Notes under the pieces: generated by a model | Databases searched by the model: none | Told to the model about the DNA's origin: nothing | What the model saw: the letters and a program-made list of their open reading frames with translations, nothing else | In this document: positions 49,403-58,522 of the stretch, in pieces | How the letters are laid out: every line of letters begins with the position of its first letter | Position numbering within the stretch: position 1 is the first letter of the stretch | Program-made: the position numbers and the translations under genes | NCBI GenBank assembly: GCA_025146135.1 | Contig: CP102255.1 | Location: 806,001-870,000 of the forward strand | Direction: 5' to 3' | Origin: Anaerotruncus colihominis | GTDB taxonomy: Bacteria > Bacillota > Clostridia > Oscillospirales > Ruminococcaceae | DNA length: 64,000 nt

Positions 49403-50884
49403 TCAAAAATCCCGCAGCTGTTCAAACTGCTCCAGCAGGGCATCTTTCTGGAGTGCATCGCCTGGCAGGGCATCCAGGATCCCCCGCAGAGCCATGTAAA
49501 TTTCATCCCGTTCCTCGGTTTCGATAAAGCCCATCTTGTTGAAGGTCTGAGTGTAGGCTGCCACCGCCTCAAGTGCCTGGGCTTGGGCGTCCTCGCCCGG
49601 CTCAGCGGCCAGCTTCATCAGCTGGGAACGGGTCTTGCGGTATTGATTGGCTGCCTTTTTCGCAGCGGCGGCAGGGATATGCTCCGCACCGTCCCAGCCC
49701 CGGAAGGGATTGTCCAGGTTTTGCGCCAGCCACTCCGGTTTCCGGGCCTTAGTGATCCGCAGATCCATTCCCGGCTTGCTTTTCCAGAGCTGCTTTGCCG
49801 CTTTTGCCGCCGTCTCCGGCAGGCTGGTCATCCAGAACCAGCGAAGCTCCGGCACCTGCTCCGGGGTGGGGATGTCAGCTGCGCCGAAGCCGAACAGGTC
49901 GAAGGTGGAGAGGTTCGTCAGTTCCCGGAACCCTCCCACGGCGGAGAAGTTCCCCAGGTTTCCCGGCGCGCCCCAGAGCCGCAGTTCCTTCAGGTGGGGA
50001 TGGACAGCAGCCAGCCCGGTCAGATCAAAGTCCTTCAGCTCGATGCCATGCAGCCCCCGTAAGTTCGGCAGTTCCGTGTGCGGGCAGTATTCCCCGATAA
50101 ATTGGAGGGTCAAGCCGCTGCCATCTTCGGGGGCATGGATGGTACAGGCGTCCGGCCCCTTGTTCTGAAACAGGAGCAGCTCCGTTCCCTCACACAGCCA
50201 CAGCTCCTCCAGCCCGGTCATGTCCAGCATCAGCTTTCTGATGCTGGTGCCTCGCAGATCAAGTGTCCTCTGACCGTGGTTCAGCAGGGTCAGCTCACTG
50301 ATAAAGGGATTCCCCCTCAGAAACTCCAGCAGATCCGGGTGCCACCGCTGGCAGATGAGTTCGGAGAGGCAAGGCAGCGCCTTTAGTTCCAGCGCCGAAT
50401 TGAATGGCGCGTACTGATCCATCACCCGATGACTGCTGACCTTCACCGGGATACCGCCGATCTCCGTTTGCTCATCGCTCTCCATGGCCTCCTTGAAGGC
50501 CCGCCGCCGCTCCTCCGGGATGGCCTGCCACCGGATCTGGAGATACACATCATGGCCGTCACTCCAGCCTCCGTAGGAGCAGCAGGGCTGGTCGGTGAAG
50601 GGCGGCAGAGTCCCCACCAGCGTGTACTGGGGCGGGACCTCCACCGGCACCCGCAGCAGATGAAGGTCACGGGACCAGTACATGAAGTCCTTGTAGAGCG
50701 GGCGGAGCTGGGGCAGTTCCTCCGCCGTCAGAGGGGCGTCACCCACCCAGTCCAGGGAGAGGACCACCGCCCAGGGCTGCTTGCTCACCGAGTCCGGCGG
50801 CGCAATATAGGCCACCTGGCAGGCGGTGTAGCGTTTCAGATATTGGTTGTAGACTGTATAGACCTCTCCGGCGGTGGCTTTCAT
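49403..50884 (-). CDS. LRR-like protein with Imm26-like N-terminus
   Basis: 493 residues. The first ~95 residues ('GEVYTVYNQYLKRYTACQVAYIAPPDSVSKQPWAVVLSLDW') resemble the Imm26 pattern, followed by leucine-rich-repeat-like segments (~150-360: 'LELKALPCLSELI', 'ISELTLLNHGQRTLDLRG', 'PNLRGLHGIELKDFDLTG', 'HLKELRLWGAPG') and a helical C-terminus ('AKKAANQYRKTRSQLMKLAAEPG'). Likely an immunity or binding protein of unknown partner. GAGGAGCG upstream. Confidence 0.6.
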   Translation of the reverse strand: MKATAGEVYTVYNQYLKRYTACQVAYIAPPDSVSKQPWAVVLSLDWVGDAPLTAEELPQLRPLYKDFMYWSRDLHLLRVPVEVPPQYTLVGTLPPFTDQPCCSYGGWSDGHDVYLQIRWQAIPEERRRAFKEAMESDEQTEIGGIPVKVSSHRVMDQYAPFNSALELKALPCLSELICQRWHPDLLEFLRGNPFISELTLLNHGQRTLDLRGTSIRKLMLDMTGLEELWLCEGTELLLFQNKGPDACTIHAPEDGSGLTLQFIGEYCPHTELPNLRGLHGIELKDFDLTGLAAVHPHLKELRLWGAPGNLGNFSAVGGFRELTNLSTFDLFGFGAADIPTPEQVPELRWFWMTSLPETAAKAAKQLWKSKPGMDLRITKARKPEWLAQNLDNPFRGWDGAEHIPAAAAKKAANQYRKTRSQLMKLAAEPGEDAQAQALEAVAAYTQTFNKMGFIETEERDEIYMALRGILDALPGDALQKDALLEQFEQLRDF

Positions 50885-50902
50885 GGCACCACGCTCCTCT
50901 CA

Positions 50903-51136
50903 TCAGTTCTTTTCCAGATAGAATCCCCATATGCAGTTGGAGAATTCTCCAGCGGCAAAGCGGTGGATCTGCCCGTCAATCTCCACCTGCCAGACCTCGA
51001 AGGTATGGTCTTGGTGATAGATCGGGTCTTTGACTTTTACTCGCTTGCCGGTGGTTTGCCAGTTGTAGTCAAAGATGTTCACACCGAACAATTTGCATTG
51101 ACCGTCCGGGCCAAAGGTTTCATATTCCCAAGCCAT
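50903..51136 (-). CDS. unknown small array protein
   Basis: About 77 residues, all-beta looking ('WEYETFGPDGQCKLFGVNIFDYNWQTTGKRVKVKDPIYHQDHTFEVWQVEIDG'). Not recognised. ATG at 51136 behind GAGGC; earlier GTG at 51148 is less likely. Confidence 0.5.
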   Translation of the reverse strand: MAWEYETFGPDGQCKLFGVNIFDYNWQTTGKRVKVKDPIYHQDHTFEVWQVEIDGQIHRFAAGEFSNCIWGFYLEKN

Positions 51137-51144
51137 GTGATGCC

Positions 51145-52104
51145 TCACACTTCCGTGCGCTGCCAGCCGTTCAGCCGCTCCTGCACCGCATCAATCTTCC
51201 AGCCTTCGCCCACACGCTTCATAAGAAAGCGGCGGTCAAAGCCGGTGTTTTTCTCCCTGGTGTAGATGTAGAGCTTGTTTTTGGTGATCTGCTCTGCGTC
51301 AAGGAATTCTTCCCCGTTGTAGGTGCCCTGGGCGCTGTATGAGAGGCCCAGAGGTCGATAGCCCGGACGGGGCTTTTCGCTCACATATTTCTCCCAGATC
51401 GTCAGCAGACGGGGCACTGCCTCAGCACCTTCAAACCCGGCCTGCTCCATGTACTGCTCCCACTGCGTCATCTCGGCAAAGAAAGCGGACAGCACCCTGC
51501 GGCATTCCGCCGCCGCCTGCTCATCCAGCTGGACGGGCTTTTTGGCCTTTTCCCGCTGGAGCTGGAAGAAGTGTTCCATCTGCTCCTGGGTGAATTGCAC
51601 ATGGGCCACTGGCTCGATACGGTTGTTGCCAGCGATGGCCAGCAGGCCCTCATAGGTAACGGCGGTATGGTCGATCTGGATGTGGGAGAGCTTGGAGATG
51701 GAGGCCGCCTGGAGCAGACCGGCATCATCCAGCCCGGTACGGTTGAGCGTCAGAAGGTCCAGCTTGCAGCCTTGCAGAGCGGACAGACTGCTGCCGTGGA
51801 TGGCGGCGTTACCGTCCAGCAGCAGATAACGCAGCTTGGGCATAGCGGAAAAAACGGGGAAACAGGCGTCAGTGAGCGCACCGTCCTCCACGCCGAAGTT
51901 GGCCATGCTTTTATGTCCGGCAAAAGGGGCAAGCAGTTCATCCGTCACCGGATAGCTTTTCACATGGAAGCCCACCAGGGTGTAACCGGCCAGCTGCTCC
52001 ATGATCTCTACGGTCAGTTCCGGGACTTCAAACTGCTTTTCTCCGTCTAAGGTCAGGACACCGCTCTCCCAGTTCACTGTCCGCGCCCGTTTTGGTAATT
52101 CCAT
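51145..52104 (-). CDS. LRR-like protein with NTF2-fold immunity C-terminus
   Basis: 319 residues. The N-terminal ~165 residues show leucine-rich repeat pattern ('FPVFSAMPKLRYLLLDGNAAI', 'SALQGCKLDLLTLNRTGL'). The C-terminal ~110 residues ('AECRRVLSAFFAEMTQWEQYMEQAGF...GYRPLGLSYSAQGTY...WKIDAVQERLNGWQ') resemble the NTF2-fold immunity family. GGAGGCG precedes the ATG. Structurally a two-module immunity protein, similar in style to the gene at 49403. Confidence 0.65.
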   Translation of the reverse strand: MELPKRARTVNWESGVLTLDGEKQFEVPELTVEIMEQLAGYTLVGFHVKSYPVTDELLAPFAGHKSMANFGVEDGALTDACFPVFSAMPKLRYLLLDGNAAIHGSSLSALQGCKLDLLTLNRTGLDDAGLLQAASISKLSHIQIDHTAVTYEGLLAIAGNNRIEPVAHVQFTQEQMEHFFQLQREKAKKPVQLDEQAAAECRRVLSAFFAEMTQWEQYMEQAGFEGAEAVPRLLTIWEKYVSEKPRPGYRPLGLSYSAQGTYNGEEFLDAEQITKNKLYIYTREKNTGFDRRFLMKRVGEGWKIDAVQERLNGWQRTEV

Positions 52105-52115
52105 AGCGCGCCTCC

Positions 52116-53063
52116 TTATTCCTGCTCTTTGTAACTGGCTTCAATGTCGATGAAGCGCACATACACGGCGCAGACTTCGCCCTTTGCGTCATAGCCGAAG
52201 TAGACGGGATAGTAACCGTCACCCCAGCCAGAGGCAAAGATGGGCAGATTGCAGTCCGTGTCCGGCACCGTCCAGTTGAGCCAGTCGCCGCAGTCTCCCT
52301 GATATTTGGGGTGGGCTTTGGCGTTTTCCTCCAGGAGATCGCAGAACAGGTCGTTGTAGGGGTCGATGTCCGGGTCCTCCTCCAGCCGCTTGGCCCAGTA
52401 GGTCTTGAAGGCCGCCTGGGTCTGGATGTCCGCAACACAGCCCATTCCAGCGTCTACGCCAAAGCCAAAATACTCGTCCTCGCCCAATTCCTCGTCCAGA
52501 TCCTCGTTGCCCACCATGCCCAGCTCATAGCGGACAGGCTTTTCCTGAGAAACCTCCACCTTGACGCAGGCATAGCGGTCGCCGTATTGTTCGCTGGGCA
52601 CCACACAGATCTTTACGGGGTAAGTCCCGGCGGGGATGGTCTGCATAAACGGCAGAGTGTCCTCCAGCTCCACCAGCGGATCGCAGGCGAAGATCTGCCC
52701 GGTGGGGAAATGGACGGCACCGATGTCCAGTACATCCACCGCCATGTTCCCAATCACTTTCTCTGTGAAATGGGCCTCCAAGTCATCTTTACAGGTCAGT
52801 TTGTTCTTGATTGCTTCGTATTTGTTCAGCCATTCAGTTGTAGGCATATCAGTTTCCTCCTGTTGATTTTGTTTCTTGATGTACACACTCTTTGAGCCAT
52901 CCCAATAGCAGTTCACACACCGGCCATCCTGAAAATGATGGTCACAATTCGGGTAGCCATAAAGAATATGGGCACATTCCGGGCACAGCCCCATCATCTG
53001 TGAGGAGCCTTTGAAAAACAGGCTGCCGCACTCATCACAAACGGCCAGTTCTTTTTCTGTCAT
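52116..53063 (-). CDS. zinc-ribbon / DUF4241 protein
   Basis: About 315 residues. N-terminal zinc-ribbon-like region with paired Cys ('VCDECGSLFFKG', 'GLCPECAHI', 'DGRCVNCYWD'). The rest is DUF4241: 'VLDIGAVHFPTGQIFACDPLVEL', 'PFMQTIPAGTYPVKICVVPSE', 'FGFGVDAGMGCVAD' and 'FASGWGDGYYPVYFGYDAKGEVCAVYVRFID' are diagnostic. Predicted immunity family. ATG at 53063 (weak site) chosen over an earlier frame start. Confidence 0.82.
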   Translation of the reverse strand: MTEKELAVCDECGSLFFKGSSQMMGLCPECAHILYGYPNCDHHFQDGRCVNCYWDGSKSVYIKKQNQQEETDMPTTEWLNKYEAIKNKLTCKDDLEAHFTEKVIGNMAVDVLDIGAVHFPTGQIFACDPLVELEDTLPFMQTIPAGTYPVKICVVPSEQYGDRYACVKVEVSQEKPVRYELGMVGNEDLDEELGEDEYFGFGVDAGMGCVADIQTQAAFKTYWAKRLEEDPDIDPYNDLFCDLLEENAKAHPKYQGDCGDWLNWTVPDTDCNLPIFASGWGDGYYPVYFGYDAKGEVCAVYVRFIDIEASYKEQE

Positions 53064-53068
53064 AGGGC

Positions 53069-53395
53069 TCACCAGTCCCGTTCCCGGATAGCCTCCTCGG
53101 TGTCGATGGGGATGTTGAACCACTCCAGAATGTAGGCCACAGTTGCCGCAATGCATTCCCGTGCCACCGTTTCGATCTCGCTGTCGTTCTCGTCAAACTC
53201 CTCCTGGAGATCATTGATGCCGCAGACCGCCTCGTCCAGCGTTTCCTGTACCACTTCGGGGTCGGTTTCGCCGTTCTCCAGCAGGTCGATGACCTTCTGA
53301 AGCTCGTCCTTGACCTTGTCCACCAGAGAAGCAGGATAGTAATCGTCCTGATACATCTCGTCCAGCAGTTTATAATTGGGGTCAAATGCTTTCAT
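53069..53395 (-). CDS. DUF5713 protein
   Basis: About 108 residues. 'PNYKLLDEMYQDDYYPASLVDKVKDELQKVIDLLENG' and 'INDLQEEFDENDSEIETVARECIAATVAYILEWFNIPIDTEEAIRERDW' are the diagnostic halves of DUF5713, a small predicted immunity family. ATG at 53395 with AAAGGAG upstream. Confidence 0.85.
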   Translation of the reverse strand: MKAFDPNYKLLDEMYQDDYYPASLVDKVKDELQKVIDLLENGETDPEVVQETLDEAVCGINDLQEEFDENDSEIETVARECIAATVAYILEWFNIPIDTEEAIRERDW

Positions 53396-53411
53396 CGTGA
53401 TTGCTCCTTTC

Positions 53412-53957
53412 TCATTCAAACATCAAACCGTATGATTCGGTCAGGCTTCCGTCGTCCTCGTGGAATATACACTGATACACAGGCTCACGCTGGGTTGCTT
53501 TGCGGAACCGCTCCAGAACCGGAGCCAGCGGCTCACCGGTAGGGATGCCGAGCGCATCAGACACCCGCCGCAAGCTGTCCATATCCATATCTTCCAAGTT
53601 ACAGTTGCGATGTCTCTGCCCATACTCCTCCAATGTCTTGGAATCCACATACTGCTTTGCGTCACAGCAGTCGTGCCAGCAGATACAATTCACAAGCAGG
53701 GAAAAGAGATCGTCCATGCTCTCGGCCAGACGGCCTGCCTCCCCTTCGCTGCTGTAATATCCAATGGAGCCATCTTCCAGCAGATGGTATTCTCCGCCGG
53801 AGCCATCTCTGGCAAAAGCCATGCCGGGCAGTGTGAAGGTTGCTCGGCCGTCCGCCTCATCCCGCGGGGATAACTCATCCAGCAGGAAGAAGTCAAACAG
53901 CGAATCAAATTCATCCGCCAAATCAGGGTTTTCATGCAATATCTTCAAATAGTCCAT
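53412..53957 (-). CDS. SUKH-like immunity protein candidate
   Basis: 181 residues. An acidic N-terminal helix region, then 'RATFTLPGMAFARDGSGGEYHLLEDGSIGYYSSEGEAGRLAESMDDLFSLLVNCICWHDCCD' resembles the SUKH central beta segment followed by the 'W' helix. The C-terminus has 'DSLRRVSDALGIP'. Not certain; could be a distinct family. Confidence 0.5.
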   Translation of the reverse strand: MDYLKILHENPDLADEFDSLFDFFLLDELSPRDEADGRATFTLPGMAFARDGSGGEYHLLEDGSIGYYSSEGEAGRLAESMDDLFSLLVNCICWHDCCDAKQYVDSKTLEEYGQRHRNCNLEDMDMDSLRRVSDALGIPTGEPLAPVLERFRKATQREPVYQCIFHEDDGSLTESYGLMFE

Positions 53958-53973
53958 AGCCGTTTTCCTCCGT

Positions 53974-54978
53974 TTACGGTTCTTGGGTCATTTTGCGCAG
54001 CTGTTCCAGCCACAGCGTTTCTTCCATTATCTCATCATTTTGGTAAAAATGGTCTTTGTCGCGGGCCAGATGATCGACAAGTGGAGCCGCGTCCACAGGA
54101 GTGCAAACTGTAAAACTGTCCCGATCCGCGCCCTTGATCTCTCGGTTGAGGTAGTACACCCGCTTGGCATCGCGGGAATACCAGTGCCCAAGCAGTTCCC
54201 AGGAAGTCAGCTCTGCTTTGGAAAGCTGCTTGCCGTAGGCATAGATCCGCTTCTCATCTCTGGCAAAATAGGTATCGCCCAACGAGCGGAAAGAGGAAAC
54301 TTCCGCACCCTTGATGATCTTCACCTTGCCGTCCCCGTTGTGGAAGTAGACCTGCCGGCCGTCCTTTGCATATCCCTGGGGCGCACCCGAATCGTTCTGG
54401 CCGTTGTCTAATACCTGGAAGGCTGCCAGCTCTACATCTGGGATTCTTCCGCTGGTGGTGTAGACGGCTGTTTTGTCCATGGCGTAGGCATAGTTTAACA
54501 CCCGAAACGATGCCGGGTCTGCTCCACGAAGGCGAATCCCGCCGAGAAAGCAGGCCGCAGAGGACTTACCCCAGTAATGCCAGCAGCAGAAGTCTTTGGG
54601 CGCAACACCTTTGAGCAGACCGTTTTCATATAGGCCGGAGAAATAGACCGCTCCATCCCGAAGGAAAAATTCGTTGTCCACCGGCTCTGTGTTGGCGATT
54701 GGTTGCAGCGTTTCTTCGTGCTCGGCTGTGACGCTCAACTCGATCTCATTGTCGCTGTAAATTAAGTAGAGTCCATGAGGAGCCTTTCTATCGAAATGCA
54801 GTTCAATGTCATGGTATTTTAGGATCAAAGGTTTCCCGTCGCTTCTCATGGTGGAAACAGCATCGGGCTTGCCGAATATCTCCATGACCTCATCCTGTGA
54901 CATTCCGAATTTCAGCGGTGAAATGTCCCGTGGATTCTGCAATATTTGATTGCGCCAAATAGTAAAGTCCTGTTTCAT
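53974..54978 (-). CDS. DKNYY-repeat protein
   Basis: 334 residues. N-terminal ~80 residues show 'LKFGMSQDEVMEIFGKPD', a small domain often fused to immunity proteins. The rest consists of DKNYY-type repeats, each near 'YAMDKTAVYTT', 'YAKDGRQVYFHNG', 'FARDEKRIYAYGK', 'YSRDAKRVYYLN' and 'LARDKDHFYQND'. DKNYY proteins form beta-propeller-like binders, role in immunity predicted. Poor ribosome binding site before the ATG at 54978. Confidence 0.82.
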   Translation of the reverse strand: MKQDFTIWRNQILQNPRDISPLKFGMSQDEVMEIFGKPDAVSTMRSDGKPLILKYHDIELHFDRKAPHGLYLIYSDNEIELSVTAEHEETLQPIANTEPVDNEFFLRDGAVYFSGLYENGLLKGVAPKDFCCWHYWGKSSAACFLGGIRLRGADPASFRVLNYAYAMDKTAVYTTSGRIPDVELAAFQVLDNGQNDSGAPQGYAKDGRQVYFHNGDGKVKIIKGAEVSSFRSLGDTYFARDEKRIYAYGKQLSKAELTSWELLGHWYSRDAKRVYYLNREIKGADRDSFTVCTPVDAAPLVDHLARDKDHFYQNDEIMEETLWLEQLRKMTQEP

Positions 54979-54982
54979 ATTT

Positions 54983-55831
54983 TTAATAGCACTGGAGGAT
55001 CAGCCAGATCCGGTCAAAGCGGCGGGCGGCCAGATCCTCTTTGGTAATGTAGAAATAGATGTGCCCGCAGTCTCCGAACATCAGCTCAAAGTCGCCAAGC
55101 TCCACGATATCCAGCTGGAACAGCAACATCCAGCGGTCACGGGCCGTTTCTTCCGCCCGCTGACGGACCTCCTTGGGGATATTGAGCCAGCCGTTGCCCA
55201 GATAGTAGCCCTGAGTCACCAAGTCACACTCGTCAAACATGCTGTTCTGGATCACATCGGGCCAGCCCAGCAGCTGGGAGCGATCATCCGGGTTCTCGGG
55301 GTCCTCGCCAGTCAGTTCATCCAAAGCATCGTTGAAAGCGTCGTCATCCTTTTCATCCGGGAATATCTCGCTGAAGTCCTGCCAGGAAGGATAGGAGGTC
55401 TTGGCATCCAGCTTGATCTTGACCATGGGAAACTTGAAATCCTCTCCCATATCTGCCGGGAAGTCAGCGGCAGACAGCGCGGACATGTCCTCAAACCAGT
55501 AGACACGGGCACAGCCCTGATTCTTGGGGTCATAGCCCCAGCACTGGGTATCCGTCTCATAGAAGAAGGAGAGCAGGCCGTGATCGGGCAAAAGATGCTC
55601 TTTGTCAAACTGGGCCAGCTCCTCACAGTTGAACTGGGCCAGGAAAGTGAGGGGACGATCTTTTACCACATGGTCATAGCTTTCGCCCTCATAAGTAGGC
55701 CAAACAAAGTCCGGGGGCACATCCGGCTTTCCGCCGAAGCGGGTGGCGCTCAGCTTATATTTTTCTTTCTTAGCAATTTTCAACACAATGCTGTTTTTGC
55801 CCAACGACTCCAGTTTTTCTTTGATGTTCAT
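54983..55831 (-). CDS. YwqG-like DUF1963 protein
   Basis: About 282 residues. 'KLSATRFGGKPDVPPDFVWPTYEG', 'RPLTFLAQFNCEELAQFD', 'GLLSFFYETDTQCWGYDP' and the C-terminal 'DWWMLLFQLDIVEL...MFGDCGHIYFYITKEDLAARRFD' pattern match DUF1963 (YwqG), a predicted immunity family. The ATG at 55831 follows GGAGGAAC; the frame extends 26 codons further upstream. Confidence 0.85.
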   Translation of the reverse strand: MNIKEKLESLGKNSIVLKIAKKEKYKLSATRFGGKPDVPPDFVWPTYEGESYDHVVKDRPLTFLAQFNCEELAQFDKEHLLPDHGLLSFFYETDTQCWGYDPKNQGCARVYWFEDMSALSAADFPADMGEDFKFPMVKIKLDAKTSYPSWQDFSEIFPDEKDDDAFNDALDELTGEDPENPDDRSQLLGWPDVIQNSMFDECDLVTQGYYLGNGWLNIPKEVRQRAEETARDRWMLLFQLDIVELGDFELMFGDCGHIYFYITKEDLAARRFDRIWLILQCY

Positions 55832-55844
55832 AGCAGTTCCTCCA

Positions 55845-56387
55845 TTATTTCTCAAGCGGGTAATACCAATCCTCCGGGCCGTTATAACTGACCTCGAATG
55901 CATCTGCATCGACCTTCAGTTCTGATTTGGCTGTTCGATAAGCTACAGCGGCAACTTGCTTCAGGATTGGGGTAGCATTTTCCCAGTAGACGGATGATGC
56001 ATCATCTTCCGTCTCGGAATCTTCGTCTTCATGTTCCTCCTCAAAATTCAAAGAGAAGGATTCATTTTGAATCTCTACATAGAATGGAAGTTCAAAGTCC
56101 GCAGGATTGGTAATCCGGATCTCTCCAGTGGGAGCATACATCTCGGCCATACTCAGATTGCCGGCCTGAAGATATTTCTGGTATTGCTCTGCTTCGTTCT
56201 TGAGATACCGTTCCGAGGAGGTCCGGCTGTCAAAGTGGACGGCGCTTACCCCAGAGGCGAAGTCCGTTGTCAGGCTTATAGTGAACACCGTGTAATTCGG
56301 ATGCTCCGCTTTCAGCTTTTTGACGGCGGTATTCACAAGGGACAGCATTTCAAGCTGGTAAATGGCCGTATTGAAATTTGTATCCAT
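55845..56387 (-). CDS. DUF4303 protein
   Basis: About 180 residues. N-terminal helix 'MLSLVNTAVKKLKAEHPNYTVFTISLTTDFASGVSAVHFDSRTS' and C-terminal 'YWENATPILKQVAAVAYRTAKSEL..DADAFEVSYNGPEDWYYPLEK' match DUF4303, a SUKH-like predicted immunity family. Acidic loop 'EEEHEDEDSETEDD' in the middle. Start ATG at 56387 behind GGAGAACG. Confidence 0.68.
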   Translation of the reverse strand: MDTNFNTAIYQLEMLSLVNTAVKKLKAEHPNYTVFTISLTTDFASGVSAVHFDSRTSSERYLKNEAEQYQKYLQAGNLSMAEMYAPTGEIRITNPADFELPFYVEIQNESFSLNFEEEHEDEDSETEDDASSVYWENATPILKQVAAVAYRTAKSELKVDADAFEVSYNGPEDWYYPLEK

Positions 56388-56410
56388 AGCCGCGTTCTCC
56401 AATCATTCCC

Positions 56411-57046
56411 TCAAAGTTCATTCGGATACCCGATCTTGTCCAGCCCCACCTTAATCTCCTCCCAATCGCCGCGCTTAGGGTTCAGTGCAGCAACCAGTTC
56501 TTTTGTTACCGGCACCCCATCAGCAAGCTGGCGCACCGCTTCCAAAGGCAGGTCTGCTGGGTAAAACCACTTCCCGTACTCCACATAGGTCTGGGGATCG
56601 CCGTCGATCAGGGGGAGCAGGTCTTTGGAGGCGTCCTCGCCGTCCATGGGATTGCAGCGCCAGGCGGCGCCATCCTCCGTCCAGACGCAGAAGGTGCTTT
56701 TCATCTTTTTGACCTCCCGGCTGGACATGAGCTTTTGCAGAGCAGGCGGCATTCCATCCGTCAGGTCTTCGATACGGGGCAGCTTTTCCTCCCAGTCGTA
56801 GAGTTCGGAATCCACACCGTTGATCACACAGCCTTCCGGCGCAAACATGACGATCATGCTCTGGTCACTGCCATCGGTGGCAAAGAATGCCTCCTTGCCT
56901 TTTCTCCATGCGGGGTTGTAGGTATAGTGGCGAATGAAGCTCCATTCCTCCTCCACCATGATGATGTCCAGAGCCGCCAGCCCTTTGCAGATGTTTTTCA
57001 GGCGCTCCGCATTGGGAAGGCCAGATAAATCTTTTGTGGAAATCAT
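56411..57046 (-). CDS. unknown immunity-array protein
   Basis: 211 residues, family not recognised. 'GLAALDIIMVEEEWSFIRHYTYNPAWRKGKEAFFATDGSDQSMIVMFAPEGCVINGVDSE' suggests a beta-rich ligand-binding domain, and the C-terminus has 'VRQLADGVPVTKELVAALNPKRGDWEEIKVGLDKIGYP'. GGGAGG precedes the ATG. Confidence 0.55.
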   Translation of the reverse strand: MISTKDLSGLPNAERLKNICKGLAALDIIMVEEEWSFIRHYTYNPAWRKGKEAFFATDGSDQSMIVMFAPEGCVINGVDSELYDWEEKLPRIEDLTDGMPPALQKLMSSREVKKMKSTFCVWTEDGAAWRCNPMDGEDASKDLLPLIDGDPQTYVEYGKWFYPADLPLEAVRQLADGVPVTKELVAALNPKRGDWEEIKVGLDKIGYPNEL

Positions 57047-57068
57047 GTAGTTATCCTCCCGTCTTTCG

Positions 57069-57665
57069 TCACCACAGCCGGTCGATCTGGGTATATATCT
57101 TATTAGGCTCTCTGTCCGTAAAACTGGTCAATGAGTTGGTGGGTTCTGTAAGCGGCATCACATTCAAAATATCCAGTACATAATACCAGATTCCTGTATC
57201 CCAGTCCCGGAACCGCCCATTGCAGACAGCTCTCCCATACTCACCGGGAGCTAAATCCAATGCCAGCTCATTGAGAGGCTGTTTCTGCCCGCTCTTATCG
57301 TAGGTATATCGCTCCGGCATGGCGCCGATGTGCCAGTCATAGCGGTAACGCACCTGGATTCCGGACTCCCGCTGAATGAGTTCAAAGGGATGAAGCCGCA
57401 TGGTGCCATTTGGCTTCCATTCCAGCAGCCTGCGGCAGTCCTTATTGATCTGAAATCCGTCGGGCCTCTGCATGATGGACACAAAGTGTACAGGCAGGCC
57501 CAAGGGATAGTAGGAGAAGAAGTCTTTCGGCAGCCGCATGGCTCTGGGGTACTGATTCCGCTGTGCGGCGGCGTTTCCGCCCCGGCAGTCTTTATACCAT
57601 TGCAGGCGGATCTGCTGAACCAGAAGTGTGGGCAGATGCTCCAACTGATGCTTATTCTGTTTCAT
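57069..57665 (-). CDS. unknown immunity-array protein
   Basis: About 198 residues, not recognised. 'LLVQQIRLQWYKDCRGGNAAAQRNQYPRAMRLPKDFFSYYPLGLPVHFVS' and a Trp/Tyr-rich C-terminus ('RFRDWDTGIWYYVLDILNVMPL'). ATG at 57665 with GGAGG seven bases upstream; in-frame codons further upstream lack a site. Confidence 0.5.
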   Translation of the reverse strand: MKQNKHQLEHLPTLLVQQIRLQWYKDCRGGNAAAQRNQYPRAMRLPKDFFSYYPLGLPVHFVSIMQRPDGFQINKDCRRLLEWKPNGTMRLHPFELIQRESGIQVRYRYDWHIGAMPERYTYDKSGQKQPLNELALDLAPGEYGRAVCNGRFRDWDTGIWYYVLDILNVMPLTEPTNSLTSFTDREPNKIYTQIDRLW

Positions 57666-57720
57666 CGCCATACCTCCTTCCTTGATAGATCCCTCCAATG
57701 GTCTTCCATGTTTCAGGCAT

Positions 57721-58131
57721 TTACAACTCTGCCACAAACTCATAGGAAACCGCAATGATGTCGTAAACATCATCGTATGTAAACAGCCGGTAGTGCTGAT
57801 AGATGCCTTTGTCAAAGTCTTCCCGCACAGGCAGAGACTCCAGCCAGGTGCTGTCCTCGATCAAATCGAAGGAGCTACCATCCAGATACTCCGTCCCAGC
57901 CATATTTTCATAGGTGTCCAATTCACAGGTAAAATAGGCCAGCACCTGCCGGAAGGTGAGTGTGTAGGGAAACCAGTCTTTTTCGTCCCTATGCTGGGAG
58001 ATCAGATGGCCATTGATGTCCCCTGTAAAGGTCAGATTGTTCAGTGCATCCTGTTTCACCTGATCCAGATAGATGCAGTCCCGTCCCTTCAAAACACCTA
58101 AACAAGTGTTAACAGCAGTCGTTTTTTCCAT
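57721..58131 (-). CDS. unknown immunity-array protein
   Basis: About 136 residues, not recognised. 'FTGDINGHLISQHRDEKDWFPYTLTFRQVLAYFTCELDTYENMAGTEYLD' and 'GIYQHYRLFTYDDVYDIIAVSYEF' suggest an alpha/beta immunity fold. Start is uncertain: ATG at 58131 with weak AGAG upstream, or ATG at 58158, which would overlap the stop of the preceding gene. Confidence 0.5.
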   Translation of the reverse strand: MEKTTAVNTCLGVLKGRDCIYLDQVKQDALNNLTFTGDINGHLISQHRDEKDWFPYTLTFRQVLAYFTCELDTYENMAGTEYLDGSSFDLIEDSTWLESLPVREDFDKGIYQHYRLFTYDDVYDIIAVSYEFVAEL

Positions 58132-58147
58132 AGGCAATTCTCTTTCA

Positions 58148-58522
58148 TCAGCTTTCATGGGTAATACAGAAAATCTCCTGGTTTAAGTCAAAGTAGATTA
58201 CCATCAGCTCATCGGTGATCTCCGGGTTGAAGGACATATCCATAATGAAAACTTGTTGTTCCATCTCGTCATCCACCAGACTGCCGAACCGCTTGAGCTT
58301 CAAAAAGTCCACCATCTCGCCAAAGGACAGCTTGGATGGGTCGGTTCCCGGAAAAAGTTCCGCCGCAATATCCGGGCCTACATCGTCCCGGTGGAACTCC
58401 ATGAAAAATGTCACAACGCTATGGTAGCGGCTGTCCTCGTCCGCCAGCGCCGCTTTGATGGCGGCTTTGGCCTTCTCCGCCAATTTCTCCGCCTCATCCA
58501 GCATTTTTCCCACCGCATCCAT
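58148..58522 (-). CDS. DUF2004-like, C-terminal half (frameshifted gene)
   Basis: 124 residues. 'AVGKMLDEAEKLAEKAKAAIKAALADED', 'VGPDIAAELFPGTDPSKLSF' and 'ITDELMVIYFDLNQEIFCITHES' match the C-terminal part of DUF2004. It begins in mid-domain after the adjacent frame (58650-~58525) that encodes the missing N-terminal strands, so the two are probably halves of one gene separated by a one-base shift near 58525. It could still be translated from the ATG at 58522. Confidence 0.62.
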   Translation of the reverse strand: MDAVGKMLDEAEKLAEKAKAAIKAALADEDSRYHSVVTFFMEFHRDDVGPDIAAELFPGTDPSKLSFGEMVDFLKLKRFGSLVDDEMEQQVFIMDMSFNPEITDELMVIYFDLNQEIFCITHES

